64,000 nucleotides of DNA, from positions 3,596,001 through 3,660,000 of the forward strand of contig CP191518.1 of the NCBI GenBank assembly GCA_050516505.1. Direction: 5' to 3'. Each line of letters opens with the position of its first letter. Positions within the stretch are counted from its first letter, which is position 1. Under the pieces are notes generated by a model. It was not told the origin of the DNA, made no database searches, and worked only from the letters and a program-made list of their open reading frames with translations. The stretch comes from Scandinavium ludwigii_A. GTDB lineage: Bacteria > Pseudomonadota > Gammaproteobacteria > Enterobacterales > Enterobacteriaceae. Positions 17,751 through 27,023 of this stretch are shown here, in pieces. The position numbers were made by a program, and so were the translations under genes.

Positions 17751-18850
17751 CCCAACGCCATGCAGCTGGCCCGACGATCATCGACGCGTTTTGCAAACCA
17801 TGCAGTTGTCAGATTACGCGTGATCTTCGGGCTTTCCAGTTGGATCCCCGGCAGTATTTCACGCGCTAACGCCTTTCCGGTTTTCGCTTCCGCGAGTTTA
17901 TACACGCCGCGGTACAACGCCGTTTCTTCGAAATCCTGGCTGTCGCCTTTTTGCAATTGCTGATGAATTTCGCTATTGCTCATCGACAGTTTCGATGCCA
18001 GCTTCTGCACCGCAAGTTCTGTTTTCCCCGCCTCATCGCTGTCATACCGGATCAAGTCGCCGTCCAGCGCCAGCTTCACGCCGCTGGCTTTACTGACCGC
18101 ATTCTGGAATGCGGCGTTGCGGCTCGCGTACCAGCCAGCATTGAAATCAGCAAAACGGTAGAGCGGCGCGGAATAGCTGGCCGGATAATTCAGCAAATGA
18201 TAGGTGCCAAACCACAGGCCGCCGCGCAGAGAGAAGACTTCCTGACGCACCGTACCGTCCATTTTCCACGGATATCCGCTGTCGTGCGCTTCAGCGAAAG
18301 CGATGCTGACCTGCATCGGGCCGCCGGTATGCACCGGATTGAGCGAGCCAAACAGCGTTTGTCCCATCGGCACCATGCCAATAAAATCATCAAATATGGC
18401 GCTGAGTTGCTTTTCGGTTTTCACCGTATCCAGCCGCTCGCTGTAGGTTTTCCCATTCGGTGAAGTGATTTTTAGCGCGGTGTGCACTAAAAAAAGCGGG
18501 ACGTGTACGTTCTGCGCCCGGCGGTCGATTTCCTGCCAGGCGATTTTGCTCAACCCCGGCACGGCGGGATCAGCCTGATAGTTTGACTCTTGCTGCGCGA
18601 CCGCCAGCACCGAACAGACATTTTCCTCCGTCGGCGCCAGCTTTTGGCTTTCAAAGGCTTTGGCGATACTTTGCGCCCACGCCTCACGGTCTTTCACGCT
18701 GGCGGGCATTTTCTGCCGAACTACGGCGGCGACATCCACCGGCTTTTCGCCTTCTTTCAGCATCGGTTTCTGGCTGGTACAGCCCGCCAGAATGATGCCA
18801 GCGAGCAGTCCCAGTGAGGGTGAAATCTTGCGTTTTGCGGCAACCGCCAT
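17741..18850 (-). CDS. yaiW: Outer-membrane lipoprotein YaiW (DUF1615)
   Basis: Lipoprotein of 369 residues. The lipobox LAGC puts the lipidated cysteine at position 24 after a positively charged N terminus. In E. coli YaiW is a surface-exposed lipoprotein encoded with sbmA that helps uptake of proline-rich antimicrobial peptides. Here it starts 14 bases after the sbmA stop, consistent with a two-gene operon. Confidence 0.94.
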   Translation of the reverse strand: MAVAAKRKISPSLGLLAGIILAGCTSQKPMLKEGEKPVDVAAVVRQKMPASVKDREAWAQSIAKAFESQKLAPTEENVCSVLAVAQQESNYQADPAVPGLSKIAWQEIDRRAQNVHVPLFLVHTALKITSPNGKTYSERLDTVKTEKQLSAIFDDFIGMVPMGQTLFGSLNPVHTGGPMQVSIAFAEAHDSGYPWKMDGTVRQEVFSLRGGLWFGTYHLLNYPASYSAPLYRFADFNAGWYASRNAAFQNAVSKASGVKLALDGDLIRYDSDEAGKTELAVQKLASKLSMSNSEIHQQLQKGDSQDFEETALYRGVYKLAEAKTGKALAREILPGIQLESPKITRNLTTAWFAKRVDDRRASCMALGQK

Positions 18851-18864
18851 CGTGCATCCCTGTG

Positions 18865-20085
18865 TTAGCTAAATGATTGAGTCACTTCCTGCTCTGGCAT
18901 GTTATCCAGTTCACGCTCGAAGCTACGCAGACGTTTGTAGATTGACATCAGTTCCACCAGCGTTGTCCAGGAGCTGATCAGATACTGGAACGAACCGCGA
19001 ACCTGACCGAAAACGTTGGTAATTTGCGTCATCAGGCCCAGCGTAATCGTCCCGGTAACAATCGACGGGAACAGTAAAAACAGGCCGAAAACGTTGTCTA
19101 CCTGCAGGTAAAGAATTCGCGCGATATTAAAGTACATATAATGGAAATAGAGGCGGAAATAGTTTTGACGCACGGCGCTAAACAGTTCACGAACCGTCGG
19201 CGGCGTAGCGCGAGACGCATCATCTTCACCATATACCAGTTCTTTACGGTAGGCCGCTTCAACGCGCTGGTTTTTAAAATTCAGCCCCGGAAGTTTAATA
19301 CCGACCACGGCGAGCAGACCCGTCCCCATCAACGACCAGAGAATGGCCGCAATCACCAGACCGTACGGCAAATGGCCAACGATTGGCAATTCCGGCACGT
19401 GTGCCGACAACGTCACCAGCACGGGCAAGAAGGCAATCAGGGTCATAATGGCGTTGATAAAGCTGACGCCCATGTCTTCCAGAGTCGAGGCAAAACGCAT
19501 GGTGTCTTCCTGCACACGCTGTGCAGCACCCTCGATGTGGCGCAGTCGCTGCCAGTTGTCCATGTAGTATTCGTTCATCGCTGAACGCCAGCGGAAGACG
19601 TAGTGGCTAACGAAGAAGTTATTCATCACCCCAATGACCACGGCGATCAGCGCAATCCCCAGGAACACCCCGACTTCATGGTAAAACTGACCGATGCTCA
19701 CTTTGTGCGGAGCGGAGAGCGCGGTCTGAATGAGATCGTAGAACGGTGCGTACCAAGCGTTGACCGCCACGCCCACTTCAACCAGGAACCAGGTCACAAA
19801 GATGATCAGAGAGGTGCCGAGAATCGACCAGTACTGCCAGCGGTGCGGGCTGTAAAGACACCAGAACAGCGCAAAGGCCAGCACACAGACCAGGTAGTAG
19901 GCATAGAACACGAGGTAGTCGAGGGACCAAAAACGTGCCGCGCTGATCGGGATCTCACCGGAAGCGCCAACCATATGTAGCAACCATTTACCCCCATCAA
20001 CCTGCCAGAATATGACGGCGATGAGTGCCCAAATTGCCGCCGAGAGAAAAAAGGGTCCCGGCTTAGGGAAAAAAGACTTAAACAT
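18865..20085 (-). CDS. sbmA: Peptide antibiotic transporter SbmA
   Basis: Inner-membrane transporter of 406 residues, the same length as E. coli SbmA, which imports microcins B17 and J25, bleomycin and proline-rich peptides using the proton gradient. It has seven or eight hydrophobic segments and the SbmA/BacA family core (WRSAMNEYYMDNWQRLRHIE near 165-185, RVQEDTMRFA just after). The N terminus MFKSFFPKPGPFF matches E. coli. A clear AGGAG site precedes the ATG. First gene of sbmA-yaiW. Confidence 0.97.
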   Translation of the reverse strand: MFKSFFPKPGPFFLSAAIWALIAVIFWQVDGGKWLLHMVGASGEIPISAARFWSLDYLVFYAYYLVCVLAFALFWCLYSPHRWQYWSILGTSLIIFVTWFLVEVGVAVNAWYAPFYDLIQTALSAPHKVSIGQFYHEVGVFLGIALIAVVIGVMNNFFVSHYVFRWRSAMNEYYMDNWQRLRHIEGAAQRVQEDTMRFASTLEDMGVSFINAIMTLIAFLPVLVTLSAHVPELPIVGHLPYGLVIAAILWSLMGTGLLAVVGIKLPGLNFKNQRVEAAYRKELVYGEDDASRATPPTVRELFSAVRQNYFRLYFHYMYFNIARILYLQVDNVFGLFLLFPSIVTGTITLGLMTQITNVFGQVRGSFQYLISSWTTLVELMSIYKRLRSFERELDNMPEQEVTQSFS

Positions 20086-20209
20086 ACATGCTCTCCTGCT
20101 AACTTCTTATCGTTTTAAGGTTGCTGTGTTCTACGAAAAATCGCCGCGGCCATCACCGCAACAAAAGGTGAAGCTGGGTTGACCGTGAATGAGACCGACG
20201 AGAAAAGGC

Positions 20210-20743
20210 TTAGTTCGTATGCCATTGCTTAACAATTGTTTCGACGGGTTTCACGCTGACCGGGTTGCCAGGGACTGTGAGCGTGCGCCAAACGTCGTTG
20301 TAGTGTGCGATGAGCGTTGCGGCTTCTGCTGCCGGACGGTTAGCGGTGGTGTGCGCATCTTCGGCGACGGTGATTTGATAGCCTTTGCTGGCACCCACTT
20401 TCAGCGTCGTGTCCACACAGTAATCCGTCGCGCAGCCGCACATCACAAAAGCGGAAATATCGTTTTCTGCCAGCACACGTTCCAGCTCCGTTTTATAAAA
20501 CGCATCACAGGCAGTTTTGGTGACGTAGAGCGCGCCACTCGGCTGCTCGAGCTCTGACAGTAATGCAAAGCCATCACTCCCTTCTTCCAGGCCACCTTCT
20601 TCGATGTGCTGGATAAAGATCACGCGGTCAGCGGCGCGAATCAGCCGGTTCACCTGCGAGACGCATGCCTGCTGCTCACGACGCGGCGTTTCGAAGACAC
20701 CTTTTTGCATATCAACCACCATGACAACGTGTTTATCCGACAT
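20210..20743 (-). CDS. Cysteine hydrolase, isochorismatase family
   Basis: Cytoplasmic protein of 177 residues with the family's catalytic triad pattern: Asp in VVDMQKGVF near residue 10, a lysine in YVTKTACDAF near 77, and the nucleophile Cys in CGCATDYCVDTT near 115. Relatives include nicotinamidases and ureido- or formamide hydrolases; the substrate cannot be read from sequence. Two adjacent ATGs are possible; the second (20743) is better spaced from GGAG. It sits between sbmA and ampH, an interval without this gene in E. coli K-12, divergent from ampH. Confidence 0.82.
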   Translation of the reverse strand: MSDKHVVMVVDMQKGVFETPRREQQACVSQVNRLIRAADRVIFIQHIEEGGLEEGSDGFALLSELEQPSGALYVTKTACDAFYKTELERVLAENDISAFVMCGCATDYCVDTTLKVGASKGYQITVAEDAHTTANRPAAEAATLIAHYNDVWRTLTVPGNPVSVKPVETIVKQWHTN

Positions 20744-20937
20744 CATTTGCTCCGTAACAGGTTGTGAACATTGAGACTATCATACGCGTGAGTTCACAAA
20801 AGCGCGTAAAGGCGTGCATAAAAACCGCCATATTTACCCGTCGTTACGTTTTTCTTGCGCTAATCCAGCGTAAAGGCGCTTTGCAAGTGGCCGTTTAATA
20901 GTATAAATACGCATTATCTTTCCATTTCAATTCATGG

Positions 20938-22104
20938 ATGCTTTCCTTGAAACGTAGTCTGCTATTTCTTGCGGCGCTGTGTGCTGCTTCGCTGCCTGTC
21001 GCTCAGGCCGCACAAACATCTCCAGATCCGGTATTTGCCTCAGATATTGTCGACAGATACGCCAATCATATCTATTACGGCAGTGGTGCGACGGGCATGG
21101 CACTGGTGGTTATTGACGGCAACCAGCGCGTGTTCCGCAGCTTTGGAGAGACACGTCCTGGAAGCAACGTCCATCCACAGCTGGATTCTGTGATCCGCAT
21201 TGCCTCATTGAGCAAACTGATGACCAGTGAAATGCTGGTGAAACTGCTCGATCAGGGCGTGGTGAAACTCAATGATCCACTGAGTAAATATGCTCCGGCG
21301 GGTGCCAGCGTACCGACGTATCAGGGACAACCCATTACGCTGGTGAATCTGGCGACCCATACCAGTAGCCTGCCGCGCGAGCAGCCAGGCGGTGCGGCGC
21401 ATCGCCCGGTGTTTGTCTGGCCAACGCATAATCAGCGCTGGAACTGGCTCAGCACCGCGTCATTGAAAACGGCGCCGGGAACTCAGGCGGCATACTCAAA
21501 TCTGGCATTTGACCTTCTGGCCGATGCATTGAGTACGGCCGCAGGTAAACCGTATTCGCAGCTTTTTGAAGAGCAAATCACTCGCCCATTAGGCATGAAA
21601 GACACCACGTTTACTCCGTCGCCGGATCAGTGTCAGCGTCTGATGGTGGCAGAAAAAGGGGCAAGTCCCTGTGATAACACCCTGGCAGCCATTGGCAGCG
21701 GTGGCGTGTATTCCACGCCGGGTGACATGATGCGTTGGATGCAGCAGTTCTTATCGTCTGATTTTTACACCCGTAATCAGCAGGCCGATCGGATGCAAAC
21801 GCTTATCTATCAACGCAATCAGCTGACACGCGTTATCGGTATGGATGTACCAGGCAAAGCCTCTGCTCTGGGGATGGGCTGGGTCTATATGGCCCCTAAA
21901 AACGGTCGCCCCGGTATCATTCAAAAAACGGGCGGCGGCGGTGGCTTCATTACCTATATGGCAATGATCCCGCAGCATAACGTCGGAGCATTTGTGGTCG
22001 TTACGCGATCGCCGTTAACTCGCTTTGTGAATATGAGTGATGGCATTAACGATCTGGTCGCAGAGTTGAGCGGCAATAAGCCGCTGGTGGTGCCCGCTTC
22101 CTGA
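20938..22104 (+). CDS. ampH: D-alanyl-D-alanine carboxypeptidase/endopeptidase AmpH
   Basis: Class C beta-lactamase-like penicillin-binding protein, 388 residues from this ATG, or 385 from the TTG at 20947 that corresponds to the annotated E. coli start. A signal peptide of about 25 residues ends near AQAAQ. The active-site motifs are SLSK (90-93), YSN (186-188) and KTG (330-332). AmpH trims and cleaves peptidoglycan peptides in the periplasm and has little beta-lactamase activity. It converges on iprA with 3 bases between stops. Confidence 0.95.
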   Translation: MLSLKRSLLFLAALCAASLPVAQAAQTSPDPVFASDIVDRYANHIYYGSGATGMALVVIDGNQRVFRSFGETRPGSNVHPQLDSVIRIASLSKLMTSEMLVKLLDQGVVKLNDPLSKYAPAGASVPTYQGQPITLVNLATHTSSLPREQPGGAAHRPVFVWPTHNQRWNWLSTASLKTAPGTQAAYSNLAFDLLADALSTAAGKPYSQLFEEQITRPLGMKDTTFTPSPDQCQRLMVAEKGASPCDNTLAAIGSGGVYSTPGDMMRWMQQFLSSDFYTRNQQADRMQTLIYQRNQLTRVIGMDVPGKASALGMGWVYMAPKNGRPGIIQKTGGGGGFITYMAMIPQHNVGAFVVVTRSPLTRFVNMSDGINDLVAELSGNKPLVVPAS

Positions 22105-22107
22105 CCG

Positions 22108-22725
22108 TCAATACTCAAGGGGCAGACGGTTTACTGAAACCAGTTTGCCCTTATTCATTTCGATATATTTTCCCGCGCGTAGCGCAGCCAACACTTCTGC
22201 AATGACTGAACGGGAAATATGCGTTCGTTGCTGAATGTGGTTCATCACCCCCACCCTTTCACGCAATGACTCATCCCAGGCAGACATCGCCTGTAATGTC
22301 GCCCGAATTTGGCTGTAGGAATTTTTGCCAATCAGCTCACCATCACGTATCTGCTGCACTTTAAAAAGCCAACTGACCCAGTGAAAAGCATCCTGCCAGA
22401 GTTGATGTTGATTCAGTAACGCCCTGCATTGTTCGCACTTGAGTTGATAAACCTCGCATTGCGTCAGCGCTGTCAGCTGATAGGGCTCACCAATGGCATG
22501 AAACACCCCGGCTAAACCGATTATCATGGGTGAAGGACTGATAGCGATCAAAATTTCTGGGTGGGTGCGCTCAATTTTAAAGGTTCCCTGTCGTACAACG
22601 GTGACAAGAGACGCCTCCGTATGCAGGTTTAACGTTTGTTGCGGGTAAAGCGTTAATGTCGAGGCTACAGGGAAAAAGTACTGATCCAGTACGGCAAATG
22701 CGGATAAAGGTTTTACAGCCAACAT
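22108..22725 (-). CDS. iprA: Transcriptional regulator IprA (YaiV)
   Basis: 205 residues, CRP/FNR-like in layout: an N-terminal cyclic-nucleotide-binding-type beta domain and a C-terminal winged helix, with RTHISRSVIAEVLAALRAGKYI near 170-190 as the probable recognition region. In E. coli and Salmonella IprA lowers resistance to hydrogen peroxide. Overall match to E. coli IprA is good, and the C terminus (NRLPLEY) appears identical. It lies between ampH and the autotransporter gene, same order as in E. coli. Confidence 0.92.
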   Translation of the reverse strand: MLAVKPLSAFAVLDQYFFPVASTLTLYPQQTLNLHTEASLVTVVRQGTFKIERTHPEILIAISPSPMIIGLAGVFHAIGEPYQLTALTQCEVYQLKCEQCRALLNQHQLWQDAFHWVSWLFKVQQIRDGELIGKNSYSQIRATLQAMSAWDESLRERVGVMNHIQQRTHISRSVIAEVLAALRAGKYIEMNKGKLVSVNRLPLEY

Positions 22726-22769
22726 GCTAACGTCACATCCTGTGTCAATTTCATGTTAATGATAAAAAT

Positions 22770-22796
22770 AAAGCAGGGAACATTGTTCCCTGCTTT
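22770..22796. terminator. Terminator after the autotransporter gene
   Basis: AAAGCAGGGAACA and TGTTCCCTGCTTT form a 13-bp stem with almost no loop sequence between them, T-rich on the minus strand, 7 bases after the stop of the leftward autotransporter gene. Confidence 0.8.
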
Positions 22797-22802
22797 GATT
22801 TA

Positions 22803-25613
22803 TTACCAAGTGTATTTCACACCGACGTTTGCTGCCCAATTCTGATCAACGTCGCCGCCGCCCAGATAGTTAGCATCGGTATACGCACTGAACTTCTTGG
22901 TAAAGTTGAATTGTGCACCCGCACCAACACGTACCGCAGAACCTTCAACGCCGTTGTCGATGTTATCGCCGTTCACGTTGGCATCATTATCTGAGTCATC
23001 GTAAACATAGGCCAGTTTGAAGTAAGGCGTCAGAGCCTGATCGTCGCTGTAGCTGAAGGTGTAACCGGTATCGATACCCAGCTCGTAACGTAAGCTGTCA
23101 TAGGACTGACCGTCCATGCGCATATCATTACTCAGGCGATAATCATCTCCTGACTGGAACAGACCTGAAATCGCGCCGTATGGCGTCACATAACCCGCGG
23201 TATCATATTTCCAGTCATAACCCAGTTTCAGACCGAAGCCCCATGCGTCATTGGTAGAGTCGCCATCAACGTACTGACCGTCGCTCATGTTCGCACTGAG
23301 GTCATTGCTGAAGCGGCTGTAGCTCATGTTCGCATCAAAGAACACGTCATTTGACCAGCGAGCGGCAGAGTAGATATAAGCAGACTGGCTATCCTGATCA
23401 ACTTGACCAGAGTTGTCGCTCATATCGCCTTTCGCGAAGCTCGCTGCTGCACCCACGGTCCAGTCAGCATAGTTACCGTCGATCTTGGTATCCAGACCCA
23501 CCATGATGCCATTAACGTCCTGATCGTAACTGATCTCGCCGTTATCACCATCAAAGTTACCGCCGAAGTAGCTCACCCAAACGCCACCGTCATCAACCAA
23601 ACCATGACGCGCGCTGCTCAGTCGAGTTTCGAGGGTATCCTGTTGCAGGTTCCAGATGTTGGTATTTGCAGAAGGAATGCTCAGTGCCATGTTGGCGTAA
23701 TCAGTCAGCTCACGCTGTTCGAGAACAACGGTATCGCCAGTCTGTTTAGCTTCATAGGTGTAAGCACCCAAATCAGCTTTATTCGCCGCGGTAAAGGTTG
23801 CTGAGGTTGCTTCGTTGTCGTCATAAACACGAACCAGCTCATTACCTTCATAGTCTTTCTCAGAACCCGCGCCGGTCGCATTGTCGATACGGACTTTGTA
23901 GTTACCAGCAACGTCACCGTTCACAGACAGGTGGCCATCGGAGTTCATTGCGACAACGCCGTAGCCGTAGTTGGTCTGATTGCGATCGTTAGTGTGACCG
24001 TTAATCATGTCACCGTTCAGCACGTAGTCACGGCTGTCGAGATTGAAAGTACCGCCGTTAGTCAGTTGCAGATCGGCAGTATTCAGCTGACCCAGACCCA
24101 AATTGAACTGTGAATTGCCATCAACATTAACGCTGTTTGCGTACAGTTCAGCGGTTTCTTCCGTCAGGCTCAGGGTGCTGTAGCTGTTGAGGTTAACGCT
24201 GTCAGTATCAACTTCACCGCCATCGCCAATCTGCATATCAGACGCATTGTTCAGCGTGATGCTGTCCGAAATCAGCTGAGAACTTTCAACGTTGACCTGA
24301 GAACCGTTATTTACGGTCAGGGTATCGATCAGAGATGCTTTACGGGTATCCCATTCTGAACCGTGATCCAGGGTGACATTAAACAGGCCGCTCTGATAAA
24401 TCTGGTTGCCGACAACGTGGCCCGCTTCATCAAATTCAGAATCCCCGTTTTCAACACCAAAGGTAGAGTTAGGCCAAAGGCTGTTCGTCGTGATGTCATA
24501 CAGCGTTGAAGTAGCCTCAGTGCCTGCAACCTGAGAGTCATAAACACCGTCACCATCAGTATCGACCTGGTGGACGGACATTGCCGCACCGACCCATTTG
24601 CTGCCGTTATCCAGAGTCAGATCCAGACGATCAGTGCCATCCCAACCGTTGGTATCGTTTTTAGTATCAGTATCGCGATAAGAATCAGCGCCGCCCGGGA
24701 AGAAGTTCTCATCAAAATTGCTGGAGAATACAACATCACCGGTCAGGGTAGAGTTGTTGAACGTGGCGGTGGTCTGCATGGCGTTATCCGCCGCAGGGTT
24801 CGCAATGACTGCCAGCGCGACGTCATTCGCGGTCATTTCATTTGCGTAATCGCTGGCATTATCAGAACGGCCAAACCAGCCTTCAGTGCCTTCGTCGCTC
24901 AAGGAGCCCGAGGTCACGACGGAGTCTTTAACAACGATAGTGTTGTTAAACACTTCACCACTGTTTACACCTGTACTGACGGTATTATTGTCTACATCTT
25001 GCCATTCGTAACCTTGCGCCAGAGTAATACCTGCCACATGAGAGTTATTCTGAATGGTCAGGTCAACTTCTTGATCAAGGGTAATGGCCGTGCCCAGATT
25101 AAACACGTTAACAACGTGGGAATCCGGAGTGCCATCAGTATAGGTACCGTTATAAGTGTAGTGCTCGTAATTATCATCAATCGTCGAGTTATCGACATTC
25201 AATGCCAGACGATCGTAGACATATCCCGTCGTTGTACGATTATCACAGGTTGTCGTCATACATTCGGAAGTAATCATCCCGTGAATAGTACTATTTTTAA
25301 TATTCAGGGTGTTTTGATTACTGTTTGAAGAAAGGCCGTCGTCCAGGTAGTACGTTGAAATAACACCGTTAACGGTAGCGTTATTAATGACAGGATAAAT
25401 ATCTCCACCATAAACGCTATTGGCATCGTAATTATTCCAGCCCACATAGCCTTCATAGTAGACGCCATCGGCATTGGTCGTGTCGTGATGGTGAACAAAA
25501 GTTTCGTAGGTTGTGTTAGAAATATCGGTGCCAGCATTTGCCTGAGAAGCAATCGCTAATGCGCAGGCTACGGCTAATTGTGATACGACGAGTTTATTTT
25601 TCCACGTGTGCAT
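22803..25613 (-). CDS. Autotransporter (type Va secretion), EhaB/YaiT-locus type
   Basis: 936 residues. A signal peptide of about 27 residues (ends SQANAG) precedes a passenger of roughly 640 residues made of irregular 20-25-residue beta-helix turns of the type L-x-L/V-x-N-x-S (NIKNST, NVDNST, LDNGS, LDHGS, VNNGS, LNNAS). A DxDxDG calcium-site-like loop (VDTDGDGVYD) lies near residue 357. From about 675 an autotransporter beta-barrel domain begins (VWVSYFGGNFDG) and ends in a terminal aromatic residue (YTW). The locus between iprA and hemB is that of K-12 yaiT (broken there) and, to my recollection, EHEC ehaB; orthology by position is likely, but passenger function is unknown. Adhesion or biofilm is the usual role. 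Own terminator. Confidence 0.85.
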   Translation of the reverse strand: MHTWKNKLVVSQLAVACALAIASQANAGTDISNTTYETFVHHHDTTNADGVYYEGYVGWNNYDANSVYGGDIYPVINNATVNGVISTYYLDDGLSSNSNQNTLNIKNSTIHGMITSECMTTTCDNRTTTGYVYDRLALNVDNSTIDDNYEHYTYNGTYTDGTPDSHVVNVFNLGTAITLDQEVDLTIQNNSHVAGITLAQGYEWQDVDNNTVSTGVNSGEVFNNTIVVKDSVVTSGSLSDEGTEGWFGRSDNASDYANEMTANDVALAVIANPAADNAMQTTATFNNSTLTGDVVFSSNFDENFFPGGADSYRDTDTKNDTNGWDGTDRLDLTLDNGSKWVGAAMSVHQVDTDGDGVYDSQVAGTEATSTLYDITTNSLWPNSTFGVENGDSEFDEAGHVVGNQIYQSGLFNVTLDHGSEWDTRKASLIDTLTVNNGSQVNVESSQLISDSITLNNASDMQIGDGGEVDTDSVNLNSYSTLSLTEETAELYANSVNVDGNSQFNLGLGQLNTADLQLTNGGTFNLDSRDYVLNGDMINGHTNDRNQTNYGYGVVAMNSDGHLSVNGDVAGNYKVRIDNATGAGSEKDYEGNELVRVYDDNEATSATFTAANKADLGAYTYEAKQTGDTVVLEQRELTDYANMALSIPSANTNIWNLQQDTLETRLSSARHGLVDDGGVWVSYFGGNFDGDNGEISYDQDVNGIMVGLDTKIDGNYADWTVGAAASFAKGDMSDNSGQVDQDSQSAYIYSAARWSNDVFFDANMSYSRFSNDLSANMSDGQYVDGDSTNDAWGFGLKLGYDWKYDTAGYVTPYGAISGLFQSGDDYRLSNDMRMDGQSYDSLRYELGIDTGYTFSYSDDQALTPYFKLAYVYDDSDNDANVNGDNIDNGVEGSAVRVGAGAQFNFTKKFSAYTDANYLGGGDVDQNWAANVGVKYTW

Positions 25614-26003
25614 TCGTCATCCCTCCCAGGGACGTAATAACGTTGGTCCATCAGTAAATATTAAATTTGCGGGGGAATTATGCTTTCCACCCAAAGGAGA
25701 GTTCAATTAATCTCTGCGAAAAGTTTGAATGTGGACATTATGCTTTTTTAAAACAGAGAAACACAGAAAGTGATATTCGTCACATCATTCAAAAAATGAC
25801 ATACCGCCAGTGAATACCTACCGTCATTTCATAGACAATACTTTATTAGTTACTTTATTAAACCATTGCAATTCATCTGAACCAAATATAATTAAAATTA
25901 TAAATAGCCGAATGCGCTAAATACATAACCACCACTTTAGTGAAACACGCCATCCATAAATCAGGTAAACTTCTCAGAATGTTCCATTAACATCAGGCCT
26001 ATC
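25614..26003. other. AT-rich divergent intergenic region, autotransporter / hemB
   Basis: 390 bases without a gene. It is clearly AT-richer than the flanks. A TATAAT (25887-25892) with an upstream TTGCAA (25866-25871, spacer only 15) may serve hemB. A CCTGGGAGGG ribosome site for the autotransporter is at the left end. No operator was recognised. Confidence 0.5.
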
Positions 26004-26978
26004 ATGACAGATTTGATCACTCGCCCTCGCCGCCTGCGCAAATCCGCTGCGCTTCGCGCCATGTTTGAAGAGACATCACTGACCCTTAACGATCTGGTGC
26101 TGCCTATCTTTGTTGAAGAAGAAATTGACGATTATAAGGCCATCGAAGCGATGCCTGGCGTCATGCGTATTCCGGAAAAGCACCTTGCCCGCGAGATTGA
26201 ACGCATTGCCAACGCCGGTATCCGCTCCGTGATGACCTTTGGTATCTCTCACCACACCGATGCGACCGGCAGCGATGCGTGGAAAGAAGATGGCCTGGTG
26301 GCGCGCATGTCACGCATTTGCAAACAGACCGTGCCAGAAATGATTGTGATGTCGGACACCTGTTTCTGTGAATACACCTCTCACGGCCACTGCGGCGTGT
26401 TGTGCGATCACGGTGTCGATAATGACCAAACCCTGGCAAATCTCGGTAAGCAAGCCGTGGTTGCGGCGGCGGCGGGTGCTGATTTCATTGCGCCGTCAGC
26501 GGCAATGGACGGTCAGGTTCAGGCCATTCGTCAGGCGCTGGACGCCGCCGGATTCACCGATACCCCGATCATGTCTTATTCCACTAAGTTTGCCTCGTCG
26601 TTCTACGGCCCGTTCCGTGAAGCCGCCGGAACCGCGCTGAAAGGCGACCGCAAAACCTATCAGATGAACCCGCTGAACCGCCGCGAAGCGATTCGCGAAT
26701 CGCTGCTCGATGAAGCCCAGGGCGCAGATTGCCTGATGGTGAAACCTGCCGGTGCCTACCTGGATATTATCCGTGATATCCGTGAACGCACAGAGCTGCC
26801 CATTGGCGCATACCAGGTCAGCGGCGAATACGCGATGATCAAGTTTGCCGCTCAGGCAGGTGCTATTGATGAAGAAAAAGTGGTCCTGGAAAGCCTTGGC
26901 GCCATCAAGCGTGCAGGCGCAGACCTTATCTTCAGCTATTTCGCACTCGATTTAGCCGAGAAAAAAATCCTGCGTTAA
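26004..26978 (+). CDS. hemB: Delta-aminolevulinic acid dehydratase (porphobilinogen synthase)
   Basis: 324 residues, the same length as E. coli HemB and nearly identical. It condenses two aminolevulinate molecules to porphobilinogen in heme synthesis. The cysteine-rich zinc site (DTCFCEYTSHGHCGVLC) is near 118-134, and the two Schiff-base lysines lie in YSTKFASSFYGPF near 195 and MVKPAGAYLD near 247. Strong terminator downstream. Confidence 0.98.
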   Translation: MTDLITRPRRLRKSAALRAMFEETSLTLNDLVLPIFVEEEIDDYKAIEAMPGVMRIPEKHLAREIERIANAGIRSVMTFGISHHTDATGSDAWKEDGLVARMSRICKQTVPEMIVMSDTCFCEYTSHGHCGVLCDHGVDNDQTLANLGKQAVVAAAAGADFIAPSAAMDGQVQAIRQALDAAGFTDTPIMSYSTKFASSFYGPFREAAGTALKGDRKTYQMNPLNRREAIRESLLDEAQGADCLMVKPAGAYLDIIRDIRERTELPIGAYQVSGEYAMIKFAAQAGAIDEEKVVLESLGAIKRAGADLIFSYFALDLAEKKILR

Positions 26979-26982
26979 CGTG

Positions 26983-27013
26983 AAAAGGGGAGCATTACGC
27001 TCCCCTTTTCTTT
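26983..27013 (+). terminator. Terminator between hemB and tauD
   Basis: AAAAGGGGAGC and GCTCCCCTTTT form an 11-bp stem around ATTAC, followed by CTTT. Being symmetrical it may serve both hemB and the convergent tau operon. Confidence 0.9.
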
Positions 27014-27023
27014 CGCCGGGCAT

